Source: Neelides folsomi
Taxonomy: Eukaryota > Arthropoda > Collembola > Neelipleona > Neelidae
Reading direction: 5' to 3'
Length of the DNA: 64,000 nucleotides
Assembly (NCBI GenBank): GCA_034687125.1
Contig: JAQGBZ010000021.1
Location: forward strand, 310,001-374,000
Part shown: positions 14,701 to 24,492 of the stretch, one piece after another
Layout of the letters: every line of letters begins with the position of its first letter
Position numbering within the stretch: the stretch's first letter is position 1
Notes under the pieces: model-generated
Database searches by the model: none
Seen by the model: only the letters and a program-made list of their open reading frames with translations
What the model was told of the DNA's origin: nothing
Program-made: the position numbers and the translations under genes

Positions 14701-15126
14701 GATGGGAAATGAAGGTAATCCATCATTCGTCTTTTCCTCATGCTTTATTCCCTAATTTGCTCATGTCAATGAAGGTTTGAACATCAATCCTCCTCCGCAA
14801 TCCCGACCACAACGCACAAAGGCACAAAATGAATTATGAGAAAAATGAGGAAGACCAGCAATTCATTATCATTACATTAGACTTTAATCTTCACATCACA
14901 TTTCTCTCTCCGTTCACTCATTCATTAACTTCATAATTTAAACATTTTTATCACAAATTCATGTTCAACATACAAATTGGCAGATTACAAATAAAAAAGA
15001 AGTGTCTAAAAACCTCTCACCCATCATTAAACTAAATACATAATTTAATTTATAATTTAAAATACAATTTACAATTCGATCCCAAAATGATAAGTTAAAC
15101 ATTTTATTTTAAACATTATTAATTAT
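11721..15126. other. Non-coding stretch between the small candidate gene and GSTCD
   Basis: No convincing exon or element was seen. The 3' end of GSTCD, with AATAAA on the minus strand at 15103-15108, lies at the right edge. The 105-codon frame at 12903-13220 shows no family resemblance. Confidence 0.5.
15103..15108 (-). terminator. Poly(A) signal of GSTCD
   Basis: AATAAA on the minus strand about 20 nt downstream of the GSTCD stop codon. Confidence 0.6.
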
Positions 15127-17052
15127 TTATTTCTTAAATCCTATTAGGATATGATTTTTCGGGGACGCATTCTCGGGTTTGATTTTCTTAAAAATGAGCT
15201 CATACCCTTTGGAATAACTCCTATAAGCCCTATCAGTATCAATGATTCTCATAGCCAAATTCCCTTGAGGAGTTTTCTCATGTCCAGCCTCATGAGTTTG
15301 ATCCGCAGCGTGGGCGAGGGCAAAGAACAATTTACCTCTCAACTTCTCAAACTCTCCACTCCTGGGATAGTCAATAATGTGATTTGGCCCAATTTTCCCG
15401 TAACAACATGGGGAAACCACAAAGGCGGCATTTTTCCGCTCGCATTTTTCCAATATCAGGTCACTGGCGACTCCGCAAGCATGAAGGCCAACTCCAATGT
15501 GGAAATCTCCAGTAAAATAATCCATGTTGCTTTGAAGTATTCGGACATTTTGGAGCTTCAATCGGCTCACTCGTTCCTCCGCTCTCCGATTCGACTCTTC
15601 TTTGTTCTCAACTAAAATGACGTCAACGTCGTTCAAGTACACGGCAAGGACAATTCCCAAATGTCCTCCACCGGAACAAAAATCAACGATGGTAACTTTC
15701 CCAACTATATCTTTTGTTCTTAAAATCCCCACAAGTTTTTCAATGGCCAGGGCCAAACTCCCCAATTGACCTTTTTTCTTCTCGAGGCGATTTGAAGGTA
15801 AATTTCCTTTCTCAGGATGAGCATCTAATGGAATTTGCGCCCAGTTGAATTCCCTTTCTTCCCCGACGTCTTCTTCAATGAGATGGATTGGTCCGTTTGA
15901 AGACATCGGATTTCCGAGAAGTAAATGAATTCCTTCATCGATATCTTCTTGCTTGGTAAACTGGGAAGAACGTGGTTTGTGCCGATTGGGTTCATTCCGG
16001 TATAAACTGTTGTGAGGATTGGAGAGGTCAATTGGAGGAATTTCATATCTCGTGTTTGTCTTGTCCAACAAGGAGGGGAATGGAATGAATTGATGAATTT
16101 TTCTGTAACAGTAAATCGGCCCTCTGATTGAATTGTAAATTGGACGAACTCGGTGAAGCCAGGAGGAAACATATGGCAGGAACTCATTGAATCCTCCTTG
16201 ACCGATGAGAGCCAAGGCGAAGTTAATCGAAGGGAAAATAATTAAATCAGAAATGAGAACTGAAGGACCTTCGGCATAATCATGAGGAATTGCATCCCTA
16301 ATTTCCTCCATATTTAAACATTTCAACTTCTTGTCTTTGATTTCCAAATTCTTCAATGCAACTTTCCTGGAATTTACTAATCTTGGTGGTTGACGAAGGG
16401 TCAGTTCAAATGTTATGAGATCTTTTGGAATTTTTAATACGTCAGCCAAATTATTTGGATTATTTAAAATGGCTTTTCCTAAATCCTCCACCATGTTGAA
16501 TAAATCAACTTCGCAAAATTTGGTCCAAGCTGAAGTTCCAGCACAATTTTGTAAACAAGAGGTTCGGAACCCAAGAAGGGATTTGAGCTCATTCGCGTCT
16601 TCTCTTCCGCAGCTCTCCAATTTCCTCCACACGAATTTGATGAGAAACCGAAGAACTGAACTTAAACCCCCAACACTCAAATTCTTCTCTTCGAGTTCAA
16701 CGCACGGGAGTTTAACAATGCGAACAAATTGAGAACGTTTAAAAGCCAATTCTTTAAATTCAACCTCGTATTTCACAAAAATCGTATTTAAAGCATCGTT
16801 TAAATCATTTAAATCCTGTTTGATAAAATGAACATCCACATGTTCGAAAATCAAATATCTTTCTATTATTAACAAAAGAACGAAATTCTCAAAATCCAGA
16901 ACCAACTCGGTTGAATATCTTTCTTCGTCTTTCACCTCTGCTTTAGAATTCACGGCGGAAAATACCGAAATGAAGAGTTTGGGCCGAGTGGTAATTGAAT
17001 TGTAAAAGACTTTTGCTTCGGCTTCACAAGGTAGTACATCTCCTCGACCCAT
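15127..17052 (-). CDS. GSTCD: GSTCD homologue (GST C-terminal domain plus methyltransferase fold)
   Basis: Single-exon frame of 641 aa, close to human GSTCD (633 aa). The C-terminal half carries a class-I methyltransferase signature: motif I VDFCSGGGHLGIVLA at residues 456-470, an acidic strand VILVENKE at 478-485, then LHACGVASD (523-531) and SPCCYG (547-552), which are hallmarks of this family. The N-terminal part corresponds to the region carrying the GST-C-like helical domain. The molecular substrate of the family is not established to my knowledge, so none is assigned. The start is the first ATG of an open frame. On the other side, AATAAA lies about 20 nt past the stop. Neighbouring genes have introns and this one has none, which suggests intron loss or a retrocopy that stayed open. 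Confidence 0.9.
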   Translation of the reverse strand: MGRGDVLPCEAEAKVFYNSITTRPKLFISVFSAVNSKAEVKDEERYSTELVLDFENFVLLLIIERYLIFEHVDVHFIKQDLNDLNDALNTIFVKYEVEFKELAFKRSQFVRIVKLPCVELEEKNLSVGGLSSVLRFLIKFVWRKLESCGREDANELKSLLGFRTSCLQNCAGTSAWTKFCEVDLFNMVEDLGKAILNNPNNLADVLKIPKDLITFELTLRQPPRLVNSRKVALKNLEIKDKKLKCLNMEEIRDAIPHDYAEGPSVLISDLIIFPSINFALALIGQGGFNEFLPYVSSWLHRVRPIYNSIRGPIYCYRKIHQFIPFPSLLDKTNTRYEIPPIDLSNPHNSLYRNEPNRHKPRSSQFTKQEDIDEGIHLLLGNPMSSNGPIHLIEEDVGEEREFNWAQIPLDAHPEKGNLPSNRLEKKKGQLGSLALAIEKLVGILRTKDIVGKVTIVDFCSGGGHLGIVLAVYLNDVDVILVENKEESNRRAEERVSRLKLQNVRILQSNMDYFTGDFHIGVGLHACGVASDLILEKCERKNAAFVVSPCCYGKIGPNHIIDYPRSGEFEKLRGKLFFALAHAADQTHEAGHEKTPQGNLAMRIIDTDRAYRSYSKGYELIFKKIKPENASPKNHILIGFKK

Positions 17053-18317
17053 GATGATGTTTCATGAAATTTTCCAAGTGTAATTTGAATGAGCTTAAAC
17101 TTGTAGAAAAGTTGCTGGAAATTCAAAGTTTGAGAAACAACTAAGGTTCATTTAATCTTACTTATTATCTCTTCCACTCAACTCCTCCTTAACCCATGGA
17201 AGGGGAAGATTAACAACACGATCTTATCACAAACTTTATTCGCCCGTGCCCTCAAAGTCTTTATAAATTCAAACCCTAATATTGATTTTAAACTTTTATA
17301 TAATATAATATAAAGAGATTAAACTTCAACAAGGGACAAATCCTAAGATAATGAATCTGCTTAAAACTCCTTAAAGCTGCTTAAAATATTCAAATTAAAC
17401 TTTTTCTCCAATGGGTATTTTAAAGACTTAGAGTTATGTGGGGTTTGACGGAGTTTTTATATTTTTACAACTTTGTTGTTTCTTGGATGTTCATCTGACG
17501 TGAAAGCGAGTTGAAATGGGTGAAGCAAATGGAGACCTGAAAAAAGAATGTAAAAAAGACTTGCTTTTACTTTCATTTTTAACTCTTGTCTATGGATATT
17601 AGAAGTAGGAAATATGAGATTGAGTATTAGATATATAATAGACAAATCCTCGAGTGAATCTCTCTTTTGACCGAACAGACTTGGCCGAGGAAGTTTCTTT
17701 TTCATCCTCGAAGGCCCATTTGTTCCCTGATATTTCGACTGGCCCACTCCAGAATAAATGGGATGCGGTGGGGGGAAATGGACAGAAGAATAAAACTTTA
17801 TGCTCCACTCCCACCCCCTCATTCACAAAGATGGGGGAAAGAAGAAGCTCCTCGGTAATTCCATTCCATACAACGCCTCACAAACAGGAGTCATGAGAAG
17901 TTTTTAGCCATGATGGTCCACAAACCCAAATGGATATCCGTTCCTGGCTATAAAGTCCAGTCTATCAATTGGTAGTCGATATATATATCAAGATATGGAT
18001 AGGGATCCTATCTATGAATATAGCATAATACAATAGGATTTTCAGTGTATAAAATAAAAACGGGTCTTTTCATTTTGGGATCTGTCTAGAAAATATTAAG
18101 TAATTACTCGAAATATTTTGTAATATTTGAAAAGTAATTCATTAATCACACTTTTTTGTAGTTCTTCAATTACTAAGTATGTATATAACATTAGGTACAT
18201 TAAAAGATTAGCTAACATTTTAGATTTAATTTTTAAGATTGATTAGGTATTTTATCATACAATTTATATTGTTTAACGGTGTATTTGGTAAACTTACGAG
18301 AAATAATTAATCACATT
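17053..18317. other. Spacer between GSTCD start and JTB stop
   Basis: Holds the GSTCD promoter and the JTB 3' flank, both genes being on the minus strand. A minus-strand frame around 17457-17578 begins with a hydrophobic stretch, but I see no family resemblance and do not call it. Confidence 0.5.
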
Positions 18318-19250
18318 TTAATCAGCTCCAGCCTGAAGTCTTTTCTCGAGAATTTTCGCTGCAACTCTGTCCAATTGACTTGATCTGAATTTGACGAGAC
18401 CAGCGGAAATCACGGCCAAAAGAAGCATAAGAGCTTGGAATACGTAAAATTGACGCTTTTCCCAATGAGCAACTTTCGTACAGCTTTATAAAGGAATAAA
18501 TAATATGTTATGAAATACATTTTATAGTAAATAATTTGTAATTATACAAACATATTTTCAAGAAAGCATCAATTTCAGAAATTTGATGATCACACAATAA
18601 TCGAAATGAAACTTTAATAATTCTATTGAAAATTAAATTTAATAATATTAATTAAATTAAGCAGGCGACTTGTTTTAATAATCACCTTCTAATTTCAAGT
18701 CCACTTTTGCTACAACGATAAACTTCTTTCAGCTTTGTTTTCAAACATGCTTCTGGTGACTTGCTTCTTATTTCAAAATCTAAATTACAAAATGAAACGA
18801 TCAAAAATATTAGTCACGCTTAAGTATGATAATATTAGATGATTTAACTCAAACATAAAAACTACCTGAACAAGGTGTGCAATTTGTAATAAGGACACAA
18901 TCGCCTTTGTCGATACTATTATTGTTTGAATCGACTGGTTTGAATTGTTGAGAAGGAAGAGATTTCCCTTGAAGAGGTAAAACAATGTCTCCTTTAAATG
19001 GGTTTTGCGAAACGTCGTTGGACAATGTCGGACTTGGAGTTTTTTCGTCTTGAGTCAATTTGTTTTCCAAAATGAGTATGAGGATGGTCAAGCTATACAA
19101 TATGTAAATTAATAAATAATATATCAAAAAACTTCAATTATCATATAAGGATTACATAAAGTTTATTGTTGAATTGATTAATAATATTTCTTACATTCCG
19201 AGTGCAATGATGGAAATTATCATCCGCTTCTTTGTACAGAGTTCCAACAT
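18318..19250 (-). CDS. JTB: JTB (jumping translocation breakpoint) homologue, 4 exons
   Basis: Exons on the minus strand: 19250-19195, 19092-18866, 18779-18686 and 18483-18318, with phases that join to 180 aa. The N-terminus (residues 8-29, rich in I and L) is a signal peptide or signal anchor. A variable linker follows. The JTB core reads CVLITNCTPCS, then SPEAC and YRCSKSGLEIRSC, matching the cysteine spacing of the human protein. A C-terminal membrane helix (FYVFQALMLLLAVISAGLV) leads into a basic tail containing QLDR, as in the human tail. Human JTB is 146 aa; the extra length is in the N-terminal linker. It is a type I membrane protein linked to cytokinesis in mammals. The gene is head-to-head with FMC1, ATGs 568 bp apart. 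Confidence 0.9.
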
Positions 19251-19818
19251 TGCAGAAAGAGAAATAGAAATTACATCTTCACGATCTTTATTTATTTTTG
19301 CCAATTTAAAAAATGATAAAAGATAAACAGGTATTAAAGCTTTTAATATTACAATAAGAATTAACAACGATGGAGTGCTCTTAATTAAATATTGAAGACA
19401 ATGACAAGAAAAAGATTTCAGAATTCGAATTAAGAAATTCTCTTCTTTTGGAATCACGGAGCAGCTGAACACTAAATAGCCTTACTGAAGGCGCTAAAAC
19501 CGATGCACAACCCTTTTCTTTTCGGCCTTCGAGAACGTGTTACTTTGAATTGATTTCATCAGTTAATTGATATATAAATTAAACGATTAAAGCAAAATTA
19601 TTAGCAATTAATCCTACAAGTCCCGATCATAATTGGTGCATTTTCGCGATTATAATATAATTCGTGGGCATTTTATAAAAAGCGGTTGAGTTTTAAAGCA
19701 AAAGAGGTTGATTATATTTTTGTTAAGTTTTAATATTAAAGTTAAATTTAATAAACATTTTCATAATGTTAATTTAGATTTGTTTAAAATCTTAAATAAT
19801 ATTTCATATTTATATAGG
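19251..19818. promoter_or_regulatory. Divergent promoter region between JTB and FMC1
   Basis: The 568 bp between the two oppositely directed start codons must contain both promoters and any 5' UTRs or 5' introns. No TATA box in a compelling position was seen. The FMC1 ATG follows TTTATATAGG, which could be a splice acceptor. Confidence 0.5.
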
Positions 19819-20157
19819 ATGGGCAAGAGCGGTGGATTTAAGATTCTTCGAGAATTATATCGAGCTCTTCGTGGAGGTCGCGCTCGGGTAATTGACGAAC
19901 CAATTTGGGAGTACGCTGTCGAACTATCACGGAAGCTTAGCAGTGGACCTTTGACCCTCGAAACGAAAAGCCTTCGGACAATCGGCACTGCTTATGTGAC
20001 CCATTTGAAAGCATCAAGATCCCACACTGATCTTGTGGCCAAATACAAAGGAAAAGGAGAATTCTCCACTGAAGAGGCTGCAGATCGAATGGGATTTAAA
20101 TTACCTCAGTACGGTGAAAAAAATCCAAATAGAATGTCAATGGGTCGTAAATACTAA
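19819..20157 (+). CDS. FMC1: FMC1 homologue, mitochondrial ATP synthase assembly factor
   Basis: Single-exon 112-aa protein, against 113 aa in human FMC1 (C7orf55). It begins MGKSGGFKILRELYRALRGG, comparable to the LLRELR start of the human protein. It ends with YKGKGEFSTEEAADRMGFKLP, matching the family's conserved HGKGERSVEESA...GLKLP region. In the family, FMC1 is a mitochondrial protein needed with the F1 assembly factor ATPAF2/Atp12 for complex V assembly. The frame stays open 37 codons upstream, but that part is AT-rich low-complexity and unlike the family, so the internal ATG is chosen. The ATG lies one base after an acceptor-like TATATAG. Confidence 0.9.
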   Translation: MGKSGGFKILRELYRALRGGRARVIDEPIWEYAVELSRKLSSGPLTLETKSLRTIGTAYVTHLKASRSHTDLVAKYKGKGEFSTEEAADRMGFKLPQYGEKNPNRMSMGRKY

Positions 20158-20306
20158 CTTAATTTAATAATTTCCATAAAATGTTAAGACTAAAGAAGTG
20201 TTTTTATTTAAGGCTGTCGTTTAAATACATTGAACATCTTTTCAAAGACAATTGTTTAATTTTGTATAACTTCTAGTGACTGTCCTAATCTCAATGAAAT
20301 AGACAA

Positions 20307-20312
20307 AATAAA
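20307..20312 (+). terminator. Poly(A) signal of FMC1
   Basis: AATAAA 150 nt after the FMC1 stop and about 40 bp before the convergent TRMT11 stop. The transcripts' 3' ends probably meet or overlap. Confidence 0.6.
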
Positions 20313-20345
20313 TAGAAATTTTAGATAGTATCTGTATAATTTTTT

Positions 20346-20351
20346 TTTATT
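20346..20351 (-). terminator. Poly(A) signal overlapping the TRMT11 stop
   Basis: Minus-strand AATAAA overlaps the TAA stop codon at 20350-20352 within a T-rich tract. A signal this close implies a very short 3' UTR unless another downstream signal is used. Confidence 0.4.
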
Positions 20352-22958
20352 AATTAACATTTATTTTATTGGTTTCATTCAATTGCCCACGTTTTCCTCT
20401 ACTTCCAAATTCCTTAACGGCGTTTAATTTCCTCTCAGCTCTTTCCTTCTTGGAAGAGATTGCAACTTTATCAAATAACGCGAATGATTTGTACATTGGA
20501 GATGAATCGTCAACAAACACTCCATTGGAATCAGACGGTTCAAATACTTTTTCATAAACGAGGAGTCTTCTGGCAGCTTGTGAAGTTAACACTTGTTCCA
20601 CGTTCTCAATTAGATTGAGAGAAGGAGACGAAGGAAGGGCTGATTCGTTGTAATCTTTTCTCTGCACTGGAATCCATGTCACAAGTCGACCTCCAACAAC
20701 GAGACGTTCTGTTGCCATTTTCATAAGGTCGCGGTAAAGATCCGTTAAAGAATAAGACACTTTGCAAGGGAGATGATTTGAGAGATGTTCCACTGGGACG
20801 GCTTTTCCATCAAGGGATCCAATCTTGGATTTTTGTTCTCGAACTCCATAAGGTGCTACAATATAAAAATCGTATTTTCATATATGGTACCTATAAGTAT
20901 TTTAGTAAAATAACATTGACCGTTTATTTGATAACTTTTAGTTTATCACATTATCACGTACGATCAGTAATTATAGCATCGAATTTAAGTTTTGGATGAA
21001 GGAACGGAAGAGCAGCGTCAGCAACAAAGACGTCAATGTAATGATCGGATAAATCATATTGCTCGAAATTTGCTCTCACGCTTTCATCACTCGAGCGAAC
21101 TTTTTGGTCAACACGAGAAGGTCGACTTTTGGCATGTACAGTTAAATAATCGATATCTCCTCCTAGTACATGTCCACCAAAAACACCAGCTCCCACCTTC
21201 ATAAATAGACAAATATTTTAATTTATTTGCATTAATTTCAATCGTTTCGAATAATGAGTTAGTTCAATAAATGTAATGTGTAGAGCATTCCATTTTTAAA
21301 TTATGTATATAAAATGAACAAATACTGATTTTTACCAAAAGAGAGCCAGTTCCAACAAAAGGATCGTAAACTAAACTTCCTTCTTTGACTAGTCCAATAT
21401 TTGCCATAATGAGAGAAAGCAGCGGATCCATTGTTGTGTTTCCAATAAACTTACGATCTCTATAAAATTTTAATTGTTATAAAATACCAACTCCAATCAT
21501 AACTTTAGTAGATATAATAGGGGTTTATATTATTTTCCCAGTCTAATAAGTAACTATCCCAGGATAGATTAAATACTTTTTCCCAGTATGTAATCTTCCC
21601 AGTATATTTAAAAAATGCCAGTTAACAAATATTTTTTACCAGTTAATAAATTAATGTTGCCAGCAGTTATAATAAACAATATTTTATTAAATTAATTAAA
21701 CATTATGTTTAATATTTTAAAAAAATTAACTGAATTATATAATTATTGAACAAGCAGAGCTTTTTTAGCAAGAATTCAATGTAATTTAAAAGATATTATT
21801 AAGGCGTGTCAATGTATATCTCGTGATTTATCTTATCATATCATCCTGATATGTATATAAACGTTATTATTTTATAATAAAATACATACTGTGACATTTT
21901 ACTTTACTGACTGGCAATGTTACAATTTTATACTGGGAACTTTTACTGACCATCCTGGTTAAGGTATCAACTGGGAGTTTTACTTTTTTTATCCTGGGAA
22001 AGTTATTTATTTAACTGGGTACTTAATTGGTATCCATATAATAGCGTATTTGAATTTGTTCCTTACTTCAGAGATATTTTATTCACCAGGTGTCTTTGCC
22101 CATCGGCAATCTAAAGATTATTAAGAAATAATGTTTAAAAATAGAATTTGTCGATAATATAAGAGATAAGAAAACAAATTAAATCAGAAATATATACCCA
22201 TTTACAGAAGTAAACATTGTATGGCTCTGAAGGAATACAATTTGGATCCAGACCATAATAAAGAATGTAATGAAGTGCGAGTTGCGGGTCAGCGAGATTC
22301 ACTTCCCCTTGAAGTGGGAGAAAATCAAATTGGTCAATAATTGCAAGTTTTTCGGATTGCTTCAAGCGTTTGTTGTACGAGTCTATTCTAATTCGGAATG
22401 AGTCAAAAGTATGTTGAGAAAAACAAGAAGGAGTTTCAAGGAGTTTTGCCTTCACATCAGCAACATTTAATCCTTCAGTTAAAATCTGAAAAGGTTACAA
22501 AAATATTAACATTGTAACTTTATTGAAAGTAGTATTCGTTATTTAATACATAAAAAAGTTATATTTTTATAATAAATTGTTTAACCTCATAGCACGCATG
22601 AATTAAAACACTTCTACTGATGATCTTCTTAGCTTCAATTGAAGAAGGAAAGTTGAGGATGAGAAATGGCTATTGAAATTTAAAAAAATAAATTACGTCC
22701 ACATATAAAATTAATATTGGTTTTGTCTTTTGTTTATTAATTATACCCCATTTATCTTTCTATTGTCGTAAATTTTGATATCCAAATTAAATAGCTTGAA
22801 GGTCGCTTTTAATTCCTAAAAAACATTATATTATTAGATTAGAGAACAAACAATTTATAGTTAGTTATTTGTTTCGTATAGTTTGATATATAATTTATTC
22901 TTACTGAGTGAATGAAATTGGCCTGCTCGCTCGCTATCCAAAATAAAAATCTTTTCAT
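20350..22958 (-). CDS. TRMT11: TRMT11 homologue, tRNA (guanine-10 N2) methyltransferase, 8 exons
   Basis: Exons on the minus strand: 22958-22905, 22815-22747, 22669-22586, 22485-22198, 22110-22067, 21459-21336, 21196-20962 and 20855-20350. Phases join cleanly to 467 aa, against 463 aa in human TRMT11. The N-terminal half (start MKRFLFWIASEQANFIHS) corresponds to the THUMP-type RNA-binding part. The catalytic half has the SAM-binding motif YDPFVGTGSLL in exon 6, GGDID in exon 7, and the N-methyltransferase motif DPPYGVRE created exactly across the exon 7/8 junction. With TRMT112 the family forms m2G10 in tRNAs. Intron 5 contains a terminal-inverted-repeat element. The gene is head-to-head with the histone-fold gene and tail-to-tail with FMC1. 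Confidence 0.93.
21537..22019. mobile_element. Terminal-inverted-repeat element with CCCAG boxes, about 483 bp
   Basis: The ends are CCCAGT and ACTGGG. A second inverted pair, TCCCAGGATA (21557-21566) and TATCCTGGGA (21990-21999), sits exactly 20 bp in from each end, so the arms are symmetrical. Further CCCAGT or CCAGT boxes follow on the left and ACTGGG or ACTGG boxes on the right, all pointing outward. The interior is AT-rich and non-coding. No clean target duplication was found. It is most likely an old non-autonomous DNA transposon, superfamily unassigned, lying entirely within TRMT11 intron 5 about 47 bp from exon 5. Confidence 0.65.
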
Positions 22959-23302
22959 CTTGATGTTACAAAGTAAGTTCTGGTTATTAAACGTTACTTC
23001 ATCTTTAAAAAATATTCTTCATATAAATAGTATGCTTACTTTTGTGCTTGCAATTTTGCATCATGCATGCATGTGGACCATTTGAATCATTCCATTCTTT
23101 AGACCATCAGTAACTCTACCGCTAAAACCTTTCTTTCTTCAATCGAAGGTGATCCACATTGAAGTCTGAAGCAATTGAAGTTAATTATACGTATTACGTG
23201 ATTACGATTAAATACACATATTATGTGCACAACTACACATGTCCAAGAATTAATATAGCCGTAAAAGTGGAGTTTGATATAGAGAAAGAAGTTCGTATTG
23301 AT
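22959..23302. promoter_or_regulatory. Divergent promoter between TRMT11 and the histone-fold gene
   Basis: Only 344 bp separate the two opposing start codons, so the region must act as a bidirectional promoter. It contains the alternating run CATGCATGCATG (about 23063-23074). Short AG-ending tracts such as GATATAG lie upstream of the plus-strand ATG. Confidence 0.5.
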
Positions 23303-23988
23303 ATGTCAGAAGCAATAGGAGAAATCTCATCTGAAATTATCTCCACTCCCGCCGAAGAAGTCGAGTCTGCCGAAATTGAGTCAGAGGACCAACGAATTAT
23401 CGCTATTGAAGAGGATCAAGAAATCTCTGCTTTAGACGAAGAGGGAGGTCAGAGAAATACCGCGATCGAAGTAGACGAAGACGACAGTCCGGTTAATAAT
23501 ATCGAAGGGGACGAAGAAGAGCACGAAAACGCTCAGAGAATACCCGCACTCGACGACGACATCGAAGAAGAAAATAAAGGCAAAAGAAGAGATTTGAGCA
23601 TCCATCAACTTCCTTTTCAAAAGATTAAAAGGTTGATGAGGACAGACGAAGACGTGAATTTGATTTCTAGAGAAGCAATCATTACAACAGCTGTCGCGGC
23701 CGTAAGTATTTTTCTTTACTTTTATTATAATGAATACTCGTATGTTTAACATTCTAACAGATATTTACTTATCTAAATTATTTATTAATTTAATTGTGAT
23801 ATATAGTAATGTGTAATATTGTTTCATATTTGTAGGAGCTTTTTGTTTCTCAATTGGCCCAACAAGCAGGACGAATCACTTCATCCACCAAGAAGAGAAC
23901 ACTCACACTTGAACACTTGAAGGCTGCTATTTCCGATAATCCAGCTTTTGATTTTCTTCAAGGAGCCATTCCTGGGACAGACATTTAA
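23303..23988 (+). CDS. POLE4/CHRAC1-type histone-fold protein, 2 exons
   Basis: Exons 23303-23701 and 23836-23988 give 183 aa. Residues 1-98 are a strongly acidic tail rich in E and D. Residues about 103-175 form an H2A/NF-YC-type histone fold: LPFQKIKRLMRTDEDVNLIS, REAIITTAVAAELFVSQLAQQAG across the intron, then KKRTLTLEHLKAAISDN and FDFLQGAIPG. The AELFV and T-L-x-x-x-L-x-x-A-I positions match DNA polymerase epsilon subunit 4 and CHRAC1. I cannot decide between these two paralogues; the C-terminus FLQGAIPG favours POLE4. Such subunits pair with a POLE3-like partner in replication or chromatin remodelling. The frame runs on upstream of the chosen ATG, but the extra part is hydrophobic and unlike the family. 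No AATAAA is seen before DPM3. Confidence 0.8.
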
Positions 23989-24078
23989 ACAAACATAATC
24001 GAAGTAAACATTCGTATCTTACAATATAAATGTGATTGTGTTAGGTATAATCATTATATCAAAAATTCCATGTTCTAA

Positions 24079-24097
24079 TAATTTATTTTGTATTCAG
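24079..24097 (+). promoter_or_regulatory. Splice-acceptor-like tract directly before the DPM3 ATG
   Basis: TAATTTATTTTGTATTCAG ends one base before the DPM3 start codon. It is a good 3' splice site (T-rich tract then CAG) in a 109-bp gap between two same-strand genes. It could accept a spliced leader or end a 5' intron. Confidence 0.6.
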
Positions 24098-24492
24098 ATG
24101 ACGAAATTGAGGACATTCGTTCAACGCTTAAGCGTTTTCCTGGCTGCTTGGGCTCTTCTCGTTTGGATATCTCACAAAGATTCAATTATAACGCGATTTG
24201 TCGTGATTCCTCTTCCTCTCCATTTTCTCATTCTTTTCGGGGTAAAATATCCAATTTCCCATTTTAAAATTTTAAATAAAATATGTCCTAGATTCATTTG
24301 GTTTGTCTGGGCAGTTGGGAGATAAAAATTATTTCATTTAAAATATTTTATCTTTAGGTGTATTCGGCCTATGTGGTAATCCACCGAACATTTTCCTTCA
24401 ATGATTGTCCTGAAGCTGCAAAAGAAATACAAGAACAAATTCAAGATGCCAGGGCTGATTTGAAGAAAAAGGGATTTAAGCATTTGGACTGA
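24098..24492 (+). CDS. DPM3: DPM3 homologue, dolichol-phosphate mannose synthase subunit 3, 2 exons
   Basis: Exons 24098-24241 and 24358-24492 encode 92 aa, the same length as human DPM3. It starts MTKLRTF, like human MTKLAQW. Two hydrophobic segments follow (about residues 10-24 and 33-54). The family's C-terminal coiled region reads FNDCPEAAKEIQEQIQDARADLKKKGF, here split as FNDCPEAAKEI and QEQIQDARADLKKKGF, against human [27 protein letters not shown]. DPM3 is an ER membrane protein that tethers the catalytic subunit DPM1 through this cytosolic domain and stabilises the complex making dolichol-phosphate mannose for N-glycans, O-mannosylation and GPI anchors. It lies 109 bp after the upstream stop on the same strand. 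Confidence 0.95.

Noticed and set aside
15151-15615. Plus-strand 154-codon frame
   Set aside because: It lies wholly opposite the GSTCD methyltransferase domain and looks like a mirror of its codon pattern.
17457-17822. Minus-strand frame with an internal hydrophobic start (MKVKASLFYILFSG)
   Set aside because: Could pass for a signal peptide, but the remaining part is short and unlike any known secreted protein, and no supporting splice site or poly(A) signal was found.
23159-23302. Upstream in-frame ATG for the histone-fold gene
   Set aside because: The added 48 residues are unlike the family and lie in the short divergent promoter with TRMT11.
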